Below are positions 18,140 through 25,388 of a stretch of 64,000 nt of DNA, piece by piece. How positions within the stretch are numbered: the stretch's first letter is position 1; every line of letters starts with the position of its first letter. The position numbers and the translations under genes were made by a program. The DNA lies in NCBI RefSeq assembly GCF_002217985.1, contig NZ_BCMI01000009.1, positions 39,802 through 103,801 on the forward strand, in the 5' to 3' direction. This DNA comes from Secundilactobacillus pentosiphilus (GTDB lineage Bacteria > Bacillota > Bacilli > Lactobacillales > Lactobacillaceae). The notes below the pieces were generated by a model. The model saw only the letters and a program-made list of their open reading frames with translations. It did not search any database and had not been told where the DNA came from.

Positions 18140-18727
18140 TTAGAGCAGGTCTGACTGCTGGCGTAAAAAGGCTTTCATTCTGTCAGCCACCACCACAAAG
18201 ACTGCCCCTACCAAAACGCCCTTGATCAAGTTAAACGGAATTACCCCGAATAAGAGCAGCTTAGACAGTGGTATGGTGATCTTCATGTGCAGTACCGCCA
18301 TATAAACCGGGATCAGTACCGACACGTTCAGCAGGGCCATAATCACAGACAGGCTCACCGTTCCAGCAATAACCGCTAAAATTAACCGCGTCACTGTCTT
18401 GTACTTACGGGCGTACTTCAACACGTAATAGATTGGCAGCATGAAACTAACAGAGGCGACAAAACTCGCTGCGACCCCGATAAAATTAGCAATATCCACC
18501 CCGGTCATCACCCAGTAAAGCAGGCCTTTAATGGCAGCAATTAAAATACCGCCTAAGGGGCCAAACATGATCATGCCTAAAAGGATTGGAATATCAGAAA
18601 AATCAACTTTCATATACGATACAAACGGCAAAATTGGAAACGAAATAAAGTACAGTAAAAACGAAATCCCGGCAAATAATGACATAATAACAACTTGGCG
18701 AATGTTAAATGGTTGACTGTGTTCCAT
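18140..18727 (-). CDS. ribU: Riboflavin transporter substrate-binding subunit RibU (ECF S component)
   Basis: Membrane S component of an energy-coupling factor transporter, specific for riboflavin. I start it at ATG 18727, which has GGAGGG upstream and gives 195 residues beginning MEHSQPFNIRQVVIMSLFAG; a longer reading to 18775 would run into the riboswitch terminator. Six hydrophobic segments are visible, with the S-component motif LPFVSYMKVDFSDIPILLGMI and GPLGGILIAAIKGLLYW. An FMN riboswitch lies directly upstream, which fixes the substrate class. ECF A and T subunits are not in the window. Confidence 0.95.
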   Translation of the reverse strand: MEHSQPFNIRQVVIMSLFAGISFLLYFISFPILPFVSYMKVDFSDIPILLGMIMFGPLGGILIAAIKGLLYWVMTGVDIANFIGVAASFVASVSFMLPIYYVLKYARKYKTVTRLILAVIAGTVSLSVIMALLNVSVLIPVYMAVLHMKITIPLSKLLLFGVIPFNLIKGVLVGAVFVVVADRMKAFLRQQSDLL

Positions 18728-18771
18728 AAGATATACCCTCCAAAACTGGTCATCTTCAAATGAAAACGCAA

Positions 18772-18816
18772 ACAAAAAACCAAATCAATTTTCTTCAGAG
18801 GAAAATCAATTCGGTT
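18772..18816 (-). terminator. Riboswitch-controlled terminator before ribU
   Basis: Sixteen-base arms (AACCGAATTGATTTTC with GAAAATTGATTTGGTT) pair fully if G-U pairs are allowed, followed by a run of six U residues, between the FMN aptamer and the ribU SD. FMN binding should favour it. Confidence 0.85.
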
Positions 18817-18840
18817 TCACAATCATTTGTGTTAACCCAA

Positions 18841-18953
18841 TCTTCTTTATACCAGACTTTACTGTCGGTTTCGGAATCTCACCGAATCAACTACCCCAAA
18901 GAGTAGGTCGCGGACTGTTACCGCCGGTCGGGAATTACACCCTGCCCTGAAGA
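18841..18953 (-). ncRNA. FMN riboswitch (RFN element)
   Basis: Minus-strand sequence matches the RFN core: CTTCAGGGCAGGGTG, AATTCCCGACCGGCGGTA, AGTCCGCGACC, GGTGAGATTCCGAAACCGA, CAGTAAAGTCTG and a closing AAGAAGA complementary to TCTTC at the 5' end. Followed by a terminator and ribU, so it should switch riboflavin uptake off when FMN is plentiful. Confidence 0.96.
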
Positions 18954-19009
18954 TGAACCACATTATTTAATTTACCACAATTGTACGGTGTCAACTTTAA
19001 AAATGCAAG

Positions 19010-19738
19010 CTATTTGTCTAGGTGTGCCACACGCTTAAGTTCTTTGACTTCTTCAGGATTCAGCTCACGAAATTCGCCGGGTAAAACGCCCTTCAGTGTT
19101 AAAAACGCATAGGTTTCACGTTTCAGTTTCATCACGGGGTGTCCGATCGCCTGCAGCATCTTTTTGACCTGATGGTTCTTGCCTTCGTGAATCGTTAAGG
19201 AAACGATAGCTGTTTGCCGCTTTTCATCACTGGAAAGCAATTTAGACTTAGCCGGTGACGTCAGCTTCCCGTCAATTCTGACCCCTTGCCGCAAGTGCTT
19301 CAGCTCTTCGTTAGTCGGAATTCCCTCAACCTTAGCGACATAGGTCTTCTCCACTTCATACTTCGGGTGAGTCAGCTGATTAGCCAGCTCTCCATCGTTA
19401 GTCAGCAACAGTAAGCCCGTAGTATCGTAATCAAGGCGCCCCACGGGGTAGACCCGTTCTTTGATCTCATCATCCAGTAAATCAATCACGGTTTTACGGT
19501 GCTTATCATCATGCACTGTCGAAACCACTTGCCGGGGCTTATCCATTAAGAGGTAGATCGGCATTTCGGTTTGAATGGGCATTTCGTCCACCGTCACGTG
19601 ATCATGCTTACTGACCTTAGTGCCTAATTCAGTGACCTTTTTACCGTTAACCTTGACGTGACCAGTTGTGATCAATTTTTCTGAACTGCGCCGTGAAGCA
19701 ACACCGGCGTGTGCCATAACTTTTTGCAATCGTTCCAT
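19010..19738 (-). CDS. rluB: 23S rRNA pseudouridine synthase RluB
   Basis: Pseudouridine synthase of the RsuA/RluB group. N-terminal S4 RNA-binding domain (MERLQKVMAHAGVASRRSSE, residues 1-60) then the catalytic domain with VGRLDYDTTGLLLLTNDG, whose Asp is the catalytic residue, and GKNHQVKKMLQAIGHPV. 242 residues, normal. Starts four bases after scpB; part of xerD-ribT-scpA-scpB-rluB. The FMN riboswitch for ribU begins only 57 bases beyond its stop. Confidence 0.94.
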   Translation of the reverse strand: MERLQKVMAHAGVASRRSSEKLITTGHVKVNGKKVTELGTKVSKHDHVTVDEMPIQTEMPIYLLMDKPRQVVSTVHDDKHRKTVIDLLDDEIKERVYPVGRLDYDTTGLLLLTNDGELANQLTHPKYEVEKTYVAKVEGIPTNEELKHLRQGVRIDGKLTSPAKSKLLSSDEKRQTAIVSLTIHEGKNHQVKKMLQAIGHPVMKLKRETYAFLTLKGVLPGEFRELNPEEVKELKRVAHLDK

Positions 19739-19742
19739 GTAA

Positions 19743-20330
19743 TTATTTATCCTCCGAGTTTATCTGTTGGTTGAACCGTTTCAAAAATAAATCATCATTT
19801 TGTTCGTCATCTGCTGTCGTTTGGGCTTCAGGCAGCGGCGGCAGATCTGCCAATTGCTTGAGCCCAAAATAGTCCATAAAATAATCCGTCGTTTTATAAA
19901 GTTTCGGCCGTCCCGGTCCCTTTTTTCGGCCTGATTCAGTAATCAGTTGCCGTAGTAATAGCTTGTTTAGTGTACCAGAGCTTTGCACCCCGCGGATTTC
20001 ATCAATTTCCACTCGGGTAATCGGTTGATTATACGCAATAATAGCTAAAACTTCTAGTGATGCCTGCGACAGGCCGGTGGAACTGGGGGCTTCAAAGTAC
20101 TGGCTGACAATACCGGCTAACCCTTCCTTGGTCGCCAGTCGAACCGTATCATTGGCCTTCAAAATGACCAATGCCGAGTCCGGATCACTGGCATACTTTT
20201 GGTTTAACTTAGATAACGACTGATTAACTGCCGGTACCATTGAATCGGTCAAATTAGCTAATTCCTGCACCGTCAGGCCGGATTCGCCGCTGACAAACAG
20301 CAGCGCTTCTAATTGCTGTATCTTACTCAT
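19743..20330 (-). CDS. scpB: Segregation and condensation protein ScpB
   Basis: Winged-helix subunit of the SMC-ScpAB condensin that organises and segregates the chromosome. 195 residues with the typical LEALLFVSGESGLTVQELA start, the second winged helix YNQPITRVEIDEIRGVQSSG and the GRPKLYKTTDYFMDYFGL motif. Overlaps the scpA stop by four bases (ATGA), a sign of coupled translation with its partner. Confidence 0.96.
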   Translation of the reverse strand: MSKIQQLEALLFVSGESGLTVQELANLTDSMVPAVNQSLSKLNQKYASDPDSALVILKANDTVRLATKEGLAGIVSQYFEAPSSTGLSQASLEVLAIIAYNQPITRVEIDEIRGVQSSGTLNKLLLRQLITESGRKKGPGRPKLYKTTDYFMDYFGLKQLADLPPLPEAQTTADDEQNDDLFLKRFNQQINSEDK

Positions 20331-21085
20331 TTTTCTTCTCCCAATTTTGCCGGTTTAACGGTAATCGGCAGCACTCGGCTGGGCTGATCCACTGCGATTT
20401 CGTGCTGCTTGGTCATTTCCAATAAGGCCAAGAAAGTGGTGACCAATTCTTCCTTGTTGGGCTTTTGATCAAACAGCTGGCCAAATGACACCGCTACCCG
20501 TACTTTGCTGAGCTTGAAGCGCAGCGTGTGAATCTGCCCCTTCACCGTATACTGCTCGTCTTGAATCAGGCGCATCGGCAGTTCCGGCTGGCGCTGACGC
20601 GAAGTCAGTTCTGCCAGAACTTGCTGCAGATTGCTGATGGTCAATCCCGGCGCCAGCTTACCTAATTTAACGTCTGCTGGTACGGCCATTTCGGGTCGGG
20701 TGTAAAACTTTTGCCGGGCAGCGGCCTGCTGTTTAAACCAGCCAGCAGCCTGCTTATAGCGCTGATACTTCACCAGCCGGTTGACTAGGTCGTCTTGCAT
20801 TTCTGCCAAACTCGGTTCGTCATCCTCTTCTTTTTCGGGTGTTTCGTCTGCTGGCAGTAAGAGTTTTGCCTTCATCTTCATCAACGTGGCAGCCATAACA
20901 AAGTAGTCGCCAGCCACGTCAAGCTGATGGTCCTGCATTTGTCGCAAGGCAGTCATGTACTGATCAGTGATCGCCACAATGGGAATGTCATAAATATCAA
21001 TCGACGATGATTTGATCAAGTGCAGCAGCAGGTCTAAAGGACCCTCAAAATTTTGCACGTGAATCAAAACCGGCTGATCACTCAT
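20327..21085 (-). CDS. scpA: Segregation and condensation protein ScpA
   Basis: Kleisin subunit that bridges the heads of SMC. From ATG 21085 (GGAGGC upstream) it is 252 residues and begins MSDQPVLIHVQNFEGPLDLL, the normal ScpA start (helical N-domain binding the SMC neck); MAATLMKMKAKLLLP follows, then a charged linker, and a C-terminal winged helix (RVAVSFGQLFDQKPNKEELV). Its start overlaps the ribT stop by eight bases and its stop overlaps scpB. Confidence 0.96.
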   Translation of the reverse strand: MSDQPVLIHVQNFEGPLDLLLHLIKSSSIDIYDIPIVAITDQYMTALRQMQDHQLDVAGDYFVMAATLMKMKAKLLLPADETPEKEEDDEPSLAEMQDDLVNRLVKYQRYKQAAGWFKQQAAARQKFYTRPEMAVPADVKLGKLAPGLTISNLQQVLAELTSRQRQPELPMRLIQDEQYTVKGQIHTLRFKLSKVRVAVSFGQLFDQKPNKEELVTTFLALLEMTKQHEIAVDQPSRVLPITVKPAKLGEEK

Positions 21086-21434
21086 GGCTAGCCTCCCATT
21101 TAGCAACAATGTGAGTTGTTTCCAGTGTGCCCATAATGCGCTGTTTTGGATACATATCCTGTAATTCATTTAAGATCATGTTGGTATTATCAACCGTTCG
21201 AACTGCTGGTGTTAAAGCAATCAAGCGGATCACCACGAAATGGGGACGCAGTTCAACGCCCACGATTCCGGAGAAGTCTTGATTAACGTCTTTCCATAAC
21301 AGCAGCTGCCTGGCATCACTATTTTGATACCACTGCAGTTCTGCTTGCAAACGGTCGATCTTTTTTAGTGCGGGCGCAAAAGAGAGCAACCCCATTGCCA
21401 CTTTTTCATAATCATTACGATATTTAAGTAACAA
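21078..21434 (-). CDS. ribT: RibT-like GNAT-fold protein
   Basis: 118 residues beginning MLLKYRNDYEKVAMGLLSF, very close to the start of Bacillus RibT, a small protein with a GNAT acetyltransferase-like fold named for its place in the Bacillus riboflavin operon. Here, as in other lactobacilli, it sits in the xerD-scpA-scpB run with no rib genes. The central RHI/VRLIALTPAVR strand-loop is present but the acetyl-CoA-binding Q/RxxGxG/A loop is not obvious (VDNTNMILNELQ), so activity is uncertain. Role unknown. Confidence 0.75.
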   Translation of the reverse strand: MLLKYRNDYEKVAMGLLSFAPALKKIDRLQAELQWYQNSDARQLLLWKDVNQDFSGIVGVELRPHFVVIRLIALTPAVRTVDNTNMILNELQDMYPKQRIMGTLETTHIVAKWEASHE

Positions 21435-21453
21435 ATTGATCCCTCCCGTAAGG

Positions 21454-22341
21454 TTACGCTCTTGGATGAGCTTTACGATAAACTTCTGTTAAGTGTTTCT
21501 TTGAAATATGGGTATAAATCTGCGTGGTAGAAATATCAGAGTGTCCCAACAGTTCCTGTACGATCCGCAGATCAGCCCCGTTTTCCAAAATGTGGGTGGC
21601 AAATGAATGACGCAGCGTATGGGGTGTCACGTGCTTGCGAATCCCAGCCACACTGACATAGCGCTGAATCTTTTGCCAAATACTCTGGCGGCTCAAACCG
21701 CTGCCGTGAGCGTTTAAGAATAAATAGGGCGACGTCCGCTGCTTCAACAGTAGCGGACGGCTTTGATTCAAATAGCGATTAATCCAGTCAATGGCGACGT
21801 CGCCAATGGGAATGATGCGTTCCTTATTACCCTTACCGATGGTTTGAATCAGCCCCATCTCCAGGTGCAGCTCACCCATTTTAAGGTGCACGAGTTCACT
21901 GACCCGCAAACCGGTGGCATACATCACTTCTAAAATGGCCCGGTCGCGGATCCCGTACTTATCAGTGGTGTCAGGGGCAGCTAGCAGTGCATCAACTTCC
22001 GCTACCGTGAGAACCTGCGGCAACGGTCGGCTTTTTTTCGGTGCCTTGATTTCCGCCATAGGATCTACGGTCAGCTGCTCGTTTTGCACTAAGTACTGGA
22101 AAAAATGGCGCAGCGTAGACACCATACGGGTAACACTATTCCGCGCTTTACCACTAGTCTGCTGCTGCTTTAAAAAATTAAGGATCGTCAGCTGGTCTAC
22201 CTGGGTTAGTTCAGTCACCTTTTGCAGACCCAAAAACCGGCGAAATTCTTTGAGGTCCAGGCGGTACGAATTAATGGTATTGGCTGCTAGGCCACGTTCA
22301 ATTCGTAAATCATGCAGAAAATCTTCAATCTGCTCGTCCAT
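21454..22341 (-). CDS. xerD: Site-specific tyrosine recombinase XerD
   Basis: Tyrosine recombinase that resolves chromosome dimers. Core-binding SAM-like domain at residues 1-85 (LRIERGLAANTINSYRLDLKEF) and catalytic domain with the conserved Arg (YATGLRVSELVHLK), HxLR (TPHTLRHSFATHIL), HxDISTTQIYTHIS containing His and the nucleophilic Tyr. 295 residues from ATG 22341; a GTG nine bases earlier is the alternative. Overlaps the cvfB 3' end by 17 bases. Chromosome maintenance context (scpA, scpB) supports Xer function rather than phage integrase. Confidence 0.92.
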   Translation of the reverse strand: MDEQIEDFLHDLRIERGLAANTINSYRLDLKEFRRFLGLQKVTELTQVDQLTILNFLKQQQTSGKARNSVTRMVSTLRHFFQYLVQNEQLTVDPMAEIKAPKKSRPLPQVLTVAEVDALLAAPDTTDKYGIRDRAILEVMYATGLRVSELVHLKMGELHLEMGLIQTIGKGNKERIIPIGDVAIDWINRYLNQSRPLLLKQRTSPYLFLNAHGSGLSRQSIWQKIQRYVSVAGIRKHVTPHTLRHSFATHILENGADLRIVQELLGHSDISTTQIYTHISKKHLTEVYRKAHPRA

Positions 22342-23227
22342 TTTGATCACGTCCCGCTTCGGTCAGCCACAGGTAGCCGTCATGTTCCTCAGCAAACCGC
22401 TGTTTCATTAAGTGACCCACGGCCCGCTTGAACTGCCCCTTGCTGATACCAAAGTAATCTTTGATATCGGCAGGATCGCTTTTATCAGTAAACGCAACTT
22501 TACCCTCTGGGGCATGTTGTAACGTCGCCAAAAGCATTAACGCATCGTCTGGAATGGCTTCGTAAGCCCGTGGCCGCAACGATAGTTTTAACGTGCCGTC
22601 AGGAAATTGACTGATGACTCGGGCCTTTAGCTGCTGTCCTAAACGGGGTTCTTGATCCCGTTCTTCCGGTGGGATGAAACCTAAATTAAAGTCGCTGGTC
22701 AACACCATGGTACCGGTCAGTTTTAACCGGTAAGCAGTCGCTACCACGTCCTTATTCGTCAGCTTTTTGGCCACTGGCTGGGCAATCACGCGGTAGAGCG
22801 CCTCGTCACCAAGGTCGCCCCACATCCGGCCCTTTTTATCCAGCGTGATCGACAGCATTAAGCGGTCGCCGCGTTGTGGCCAAAGACCAGCAATTTCCGG
22901 CAAATTATCCAGTGAGACCACAATGTCTTTATTTGGCAGGCCAATATTGACAAAGACCCCTAACCCATGCTGAACGCGAACCACTTCGCCAAAACCGTAA
23001 TGGTCAACTTGAACCTTCGGCGCATCACGTGTGATCTGCAGCTGATGCTGTTCATTTTCATAGGCAAAGCCTTTAAAATGACTGCCCAGTTTCAAGGGTT
23101 TGATGATCTCCGCTTTATCCAGCCGAAAGGTCAGCCCATTAGTTTGGACAAAATATTGCTTATCATTTTCATCAGTTACTTCGCCGCTGATTATTCGGCC
23201 GAGTAACTGCGTTAATTCATTATTCAT
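22325..23227 (-). CDS. cvfB: S1 RNA-binding domain protein CvfB (YitL)
   Basis: 300-residue cytosolic protein of the CvfB family: three S1-like OB folds (about 1-65, 70-130 with VRVQHGLGVFVNIGLPNKDI, 145-215) and a C-terminal winged helix (DIKDYFGISKGQFKRAVGHLMKQRFAEE). In Staphylococcus aureus CvfB affects virulence gene expression and RNA stability; the role in lactobacilli is not defined. Followed by overlapping xerD; preceded by the pyk terminator. Confidence 0.9.
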   Translation of the reverse strand: MNNELTQLLGRIISGEVTDENDKQYFVQTNGLTFRLDKAEIIKPLKLGSHFKGFAYENEQHQLQITRDAPKVQVDHYGFGEVVRVQHGLGVFVNIGLPNKDIVVSLDNLPEIAGLWPQRGDRLMLSITLDKKGRMWGDLGDEALYRVIAQPVAKKLTNKDVVATAYRLKLTGTMVLTSDFNLGFIPPEERDQEPRLGQQLKARVISQFPDGTLKLSLRPRAYEAIPDDALMLLATLQHAPEGKVAFTDKSDPADIKDYFGISKGQFKRAVGHLMKQRFAEEHDGYLWLTEAGRDQNGRAD

Positions 23228-23365
23228 TTTAGTATCCCCGTTCGTTCTCTAATCTTACACATCTTTTGACATTATCGCACATATTGACCGGCGGTGGTAG
23301 TTTATTCTCAGTCGATAGTGTTATCAGCACTTAGTTCAGCGTGTCCTAACGGTAACCATTAGACA

Positions 23366-23397
23366 ATAAAAAAGCCTAACCCGTAGGCTAGACTTTT
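23366..23397 (-). terminator. Terminator of pyk
   Basis: AGCCTA and TTAGGCT form the core stem, followed by six U residues, 25 bases after the pyk stop. Confidence 0.8.
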
Positions 23398-23419
23398 CAA
23401 TTTCAGCTTATTCAGTTGA

Positions 23420-25177
23420 TTAAAGTGCGTTTGAAGCACCGTGGTAAACAACACCGCGACGTGAGTCAACAGTGATCAATTCACCATCAGAAATCTTTTC
23501 TGAGGCACCTTCAGCGCCAACGATAACTGGAATCCCCATTGAGATACCAACTACGGCTGCGTGTGAAGTTAAGCCGCCGTTTTCAACGATAACGGCGCTG
23601 GCTTTTTCGATAGCTGGCAAGTAATCCTTGTCAGTGTTCTTAGCAACCAAAATGCTGCCTTCAGTTGTCTTGCTGTTAGCTTCTTCAGCATTGTTTGCTA
23701 AAACAGCTTTACCAATGACAGTGTCATCACCGACACCTTGGCCGCGAACTAACTTTGAACCGATCAATTGAACCTTCATCAGGTTAGTCGTACCGCGTTC
23801 GCCAACGGGAACACCGGCAGTGATCAAGACCAAGTCGCCTTCCTTAGCTAAGCCGGTTTCAACAGCTTTAGCAGCTGCTAAATCAAACATTGCATCGGTG
23901 TTAGCTGGCTTTTCGGCGACGATTGGGTAAACGCCCCAGTTAACCATCAAGCCACGACGAGTACGGTCATCAAAGGTAATGGCCAAGATGTTTGCATCTG
24001 GACGGTACTTGCTGATCATACGAGCAGTGTAGCCTGATTCAGTAGCAGCAACAATGGTCTTAACACCCAAGCTCTTAGCAACACGGGCAACTGAAGCACC
24101 AATTGATTCAGTCACGTCAGCGTTAGCTAAGCTCATGTGGTCAGTACCAAAGTCCTTCAAAGCATTTTCAGCCTTGAGGTCGATCCGGTTCATGGTTGCA
24201 ACGGATTCTACTGGGTATTCACCGTTAGCACTTTCACCAGAAAGCATGGTTGCATCAGTACCATCAAAGACGGCGTTAGCAACATCAGATGCTTCGGCAC
24301 GAGTAGGACGTGGGTTTTCTTGCATTGAATCCAACATTTGAGTAGCCGTAATCACTGGCTTGCCCAAGATGTTGCACTTACGGATCAAGTGCTTTTGTAC
24401 CAACGGTACGTTTTCAGTTGGAATTTCAACACCCATGTCACCACGAGCAACCATCAAACCATCGGATACCTTGATGATATCGTCGAAGTTGTTGATACCT
24501 TCTTGTGATTCGATCTTAGGGAAGATTTGAACGTGTTCCATGTGCTTTTCTTCCAATAACTCACGAATGTCCATAACGTCTTGTGGCTTCCGAACAAATG
24601 AAGCGGCAATAAAGTTAATTTCGTGATCCAAACCGAAGCGGATATCAGAAGAATCCTTTTCGGTGATCCCAGGCAAGTTGATTGAAACGCCAGGTGCGTT
24701 AACACCTTTACGTGAACCAAGCACACCATCGTTTTGCATGGTACCAACTAATTCTTTGTTAGCATCGTCTTTTTGATCGATAACCATGTCAAGCAGACCA
24801 TCATCGAATAAGACGTGACCGCCAACACTAACATCATTGAATAAGCCAGGATATGTGACCGCGATCTTATCCTTAACACCTTCTAAGGAATCGTCCATTG
24901 AAATCCGCAGTTTGTCACCAGTGTGATACTGGATCTTACCATCCTTTTGAACAGTTGTCCGGATTTCAGCACCCTTGGTATCAAGCATGATACCAACCGT
25001 CTTGCCAGTAATCTTTTCAGCTTCGTGGACCTTGTTTAAACGGTCTAAATGTTCTTCATGGTCACCATGAGAAAAGTTGAACCGGAAAATGTTTGCGCCG
25101 GCCTCAATAAGCTTTACGATTGTGTCAACATCGGTACTAGCTGGACCAAGTGTACTTACGATCTTGGTTTTCTTCAT
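23420..25177 (-). CDS. pyk: Pyruvate kinase
   Basis: Last step of lower glycolysis: phosphoenolpyruvate plus ADP to pyruvate plus ATP. From ATG 25177 (AAAGGAGAG upstream) it is 585 residues, begins MKKTKIVSTLGPAS and has FRFNFSHGDHEEH, the IFPKIESQEG active-site motif and VMVARGDMGVEIP-like metal/substrate loop. The C-terminal about 100 residues form the PEP-utilising-like extra domain (VLVAKNTDKDYLP, GGLTSHAAVVGISMGIPVIVG) typical of Bacillus and Lactobacillus enzymes. It directly follows dnaE, with no pfkA between. A cre-like site and extended -10 precede it. Confidence 0.97.
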   Translation of the reverse strand: MKKTKIVSTLGPASTDVDTIVKLIEAGANIFRFNFSHGDHEEHLDRLNKVHEAEKITGKTVGIMLDTKGAEIRTTVQKDGKIQYHTGDKLRISMDDSLEGVKDKIAVTYPGLFNDVSVGGHVLFDDGLLDMVIDQKDDANKELVGTMQNDGVLGSRKGVNAPGVSINLPGITEKDSSDIRFGLDHEINFIAASFVRKPQDVMDIRELLEEKHMEHVQIFPKIESQEGINNFDDIIKVSDGLMVARGDMGVEIPTENVPLVQKHLIRKCNILGKPVITATQMLDSMQENPRPTRAEASDVANAVFDGTDATMLSGESANGEYPVESVATMNRIDLKAENALKDFGTDHMSLANADVTESIGASVARVAKSLGVKTIVAATESGYTARMISKYRPDANILAITFDDRTRRGLMVNWGVYPIVAEKPANTDAMFDLAAAKAVETGLAKEGDLVLITAGVPVGERGTTNLMKVQLIGSKLVRGQGVGDDTVIGKAVLANNAEEANSKTTEGSILVAKNTDKDYLPAIEKASAVIVENGGLTSHAAVVGISMGIPVIVGAEGASEKISDGELITVDSRRGVVYHGASNAL

Positions 25178-25276
25178 AAGAAAAATCTCTCCTTTGAGTT
25201 TAAGACTGATCCGCTCATTCAACCATCTTGTGATGGCTATCACAATTGAAACAGTCCAATTTGGAATCCGTCTGTT

Positions 25277-25285
25277 ATTTTAGCA
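25277..25285 (-). promoter_or_regulatory. Extended -10 promoter candidate for pyk
   Basis: Minus-strand TGCTAAAAT; a CAGACA hexamer 18 bp upstream could serve as a weak -35. About 95 bases before the pyk ATG. Confidence 0.55.
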
Positions 25286-25338
25286 CTTTTCAATTTTATT
25301 GTCTGCGGTGTTTTTCTAAAAACTCGACATTTCCGTCA

Positions 25339-25352
25339 TAAAAGCGTTTTCA
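25339..25352 (-). promoter_or_regulatory. cre-like site upstream of the pyk promoter
   Basis: Minus-strand TGAAAACGCTTTTA, matching the catabolite-responsive element except at the penultimate base. It lies about 55 bp upstream of the -10, a position where CcpA usually activates; pyk is CcpA-activated in other lactic acid bacteria. Confidence 0.55.
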
Positions 25353-25388
25353 TGCCCTTTATTTAAATCAATTTAATCTCAGCAACGA

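Noticed and set aside
21914..22411. 165-codon plus-strand frame opposite xerD/cvfB
   Set aside because: No ribosome binding site; composition is that of an antisense shadow.
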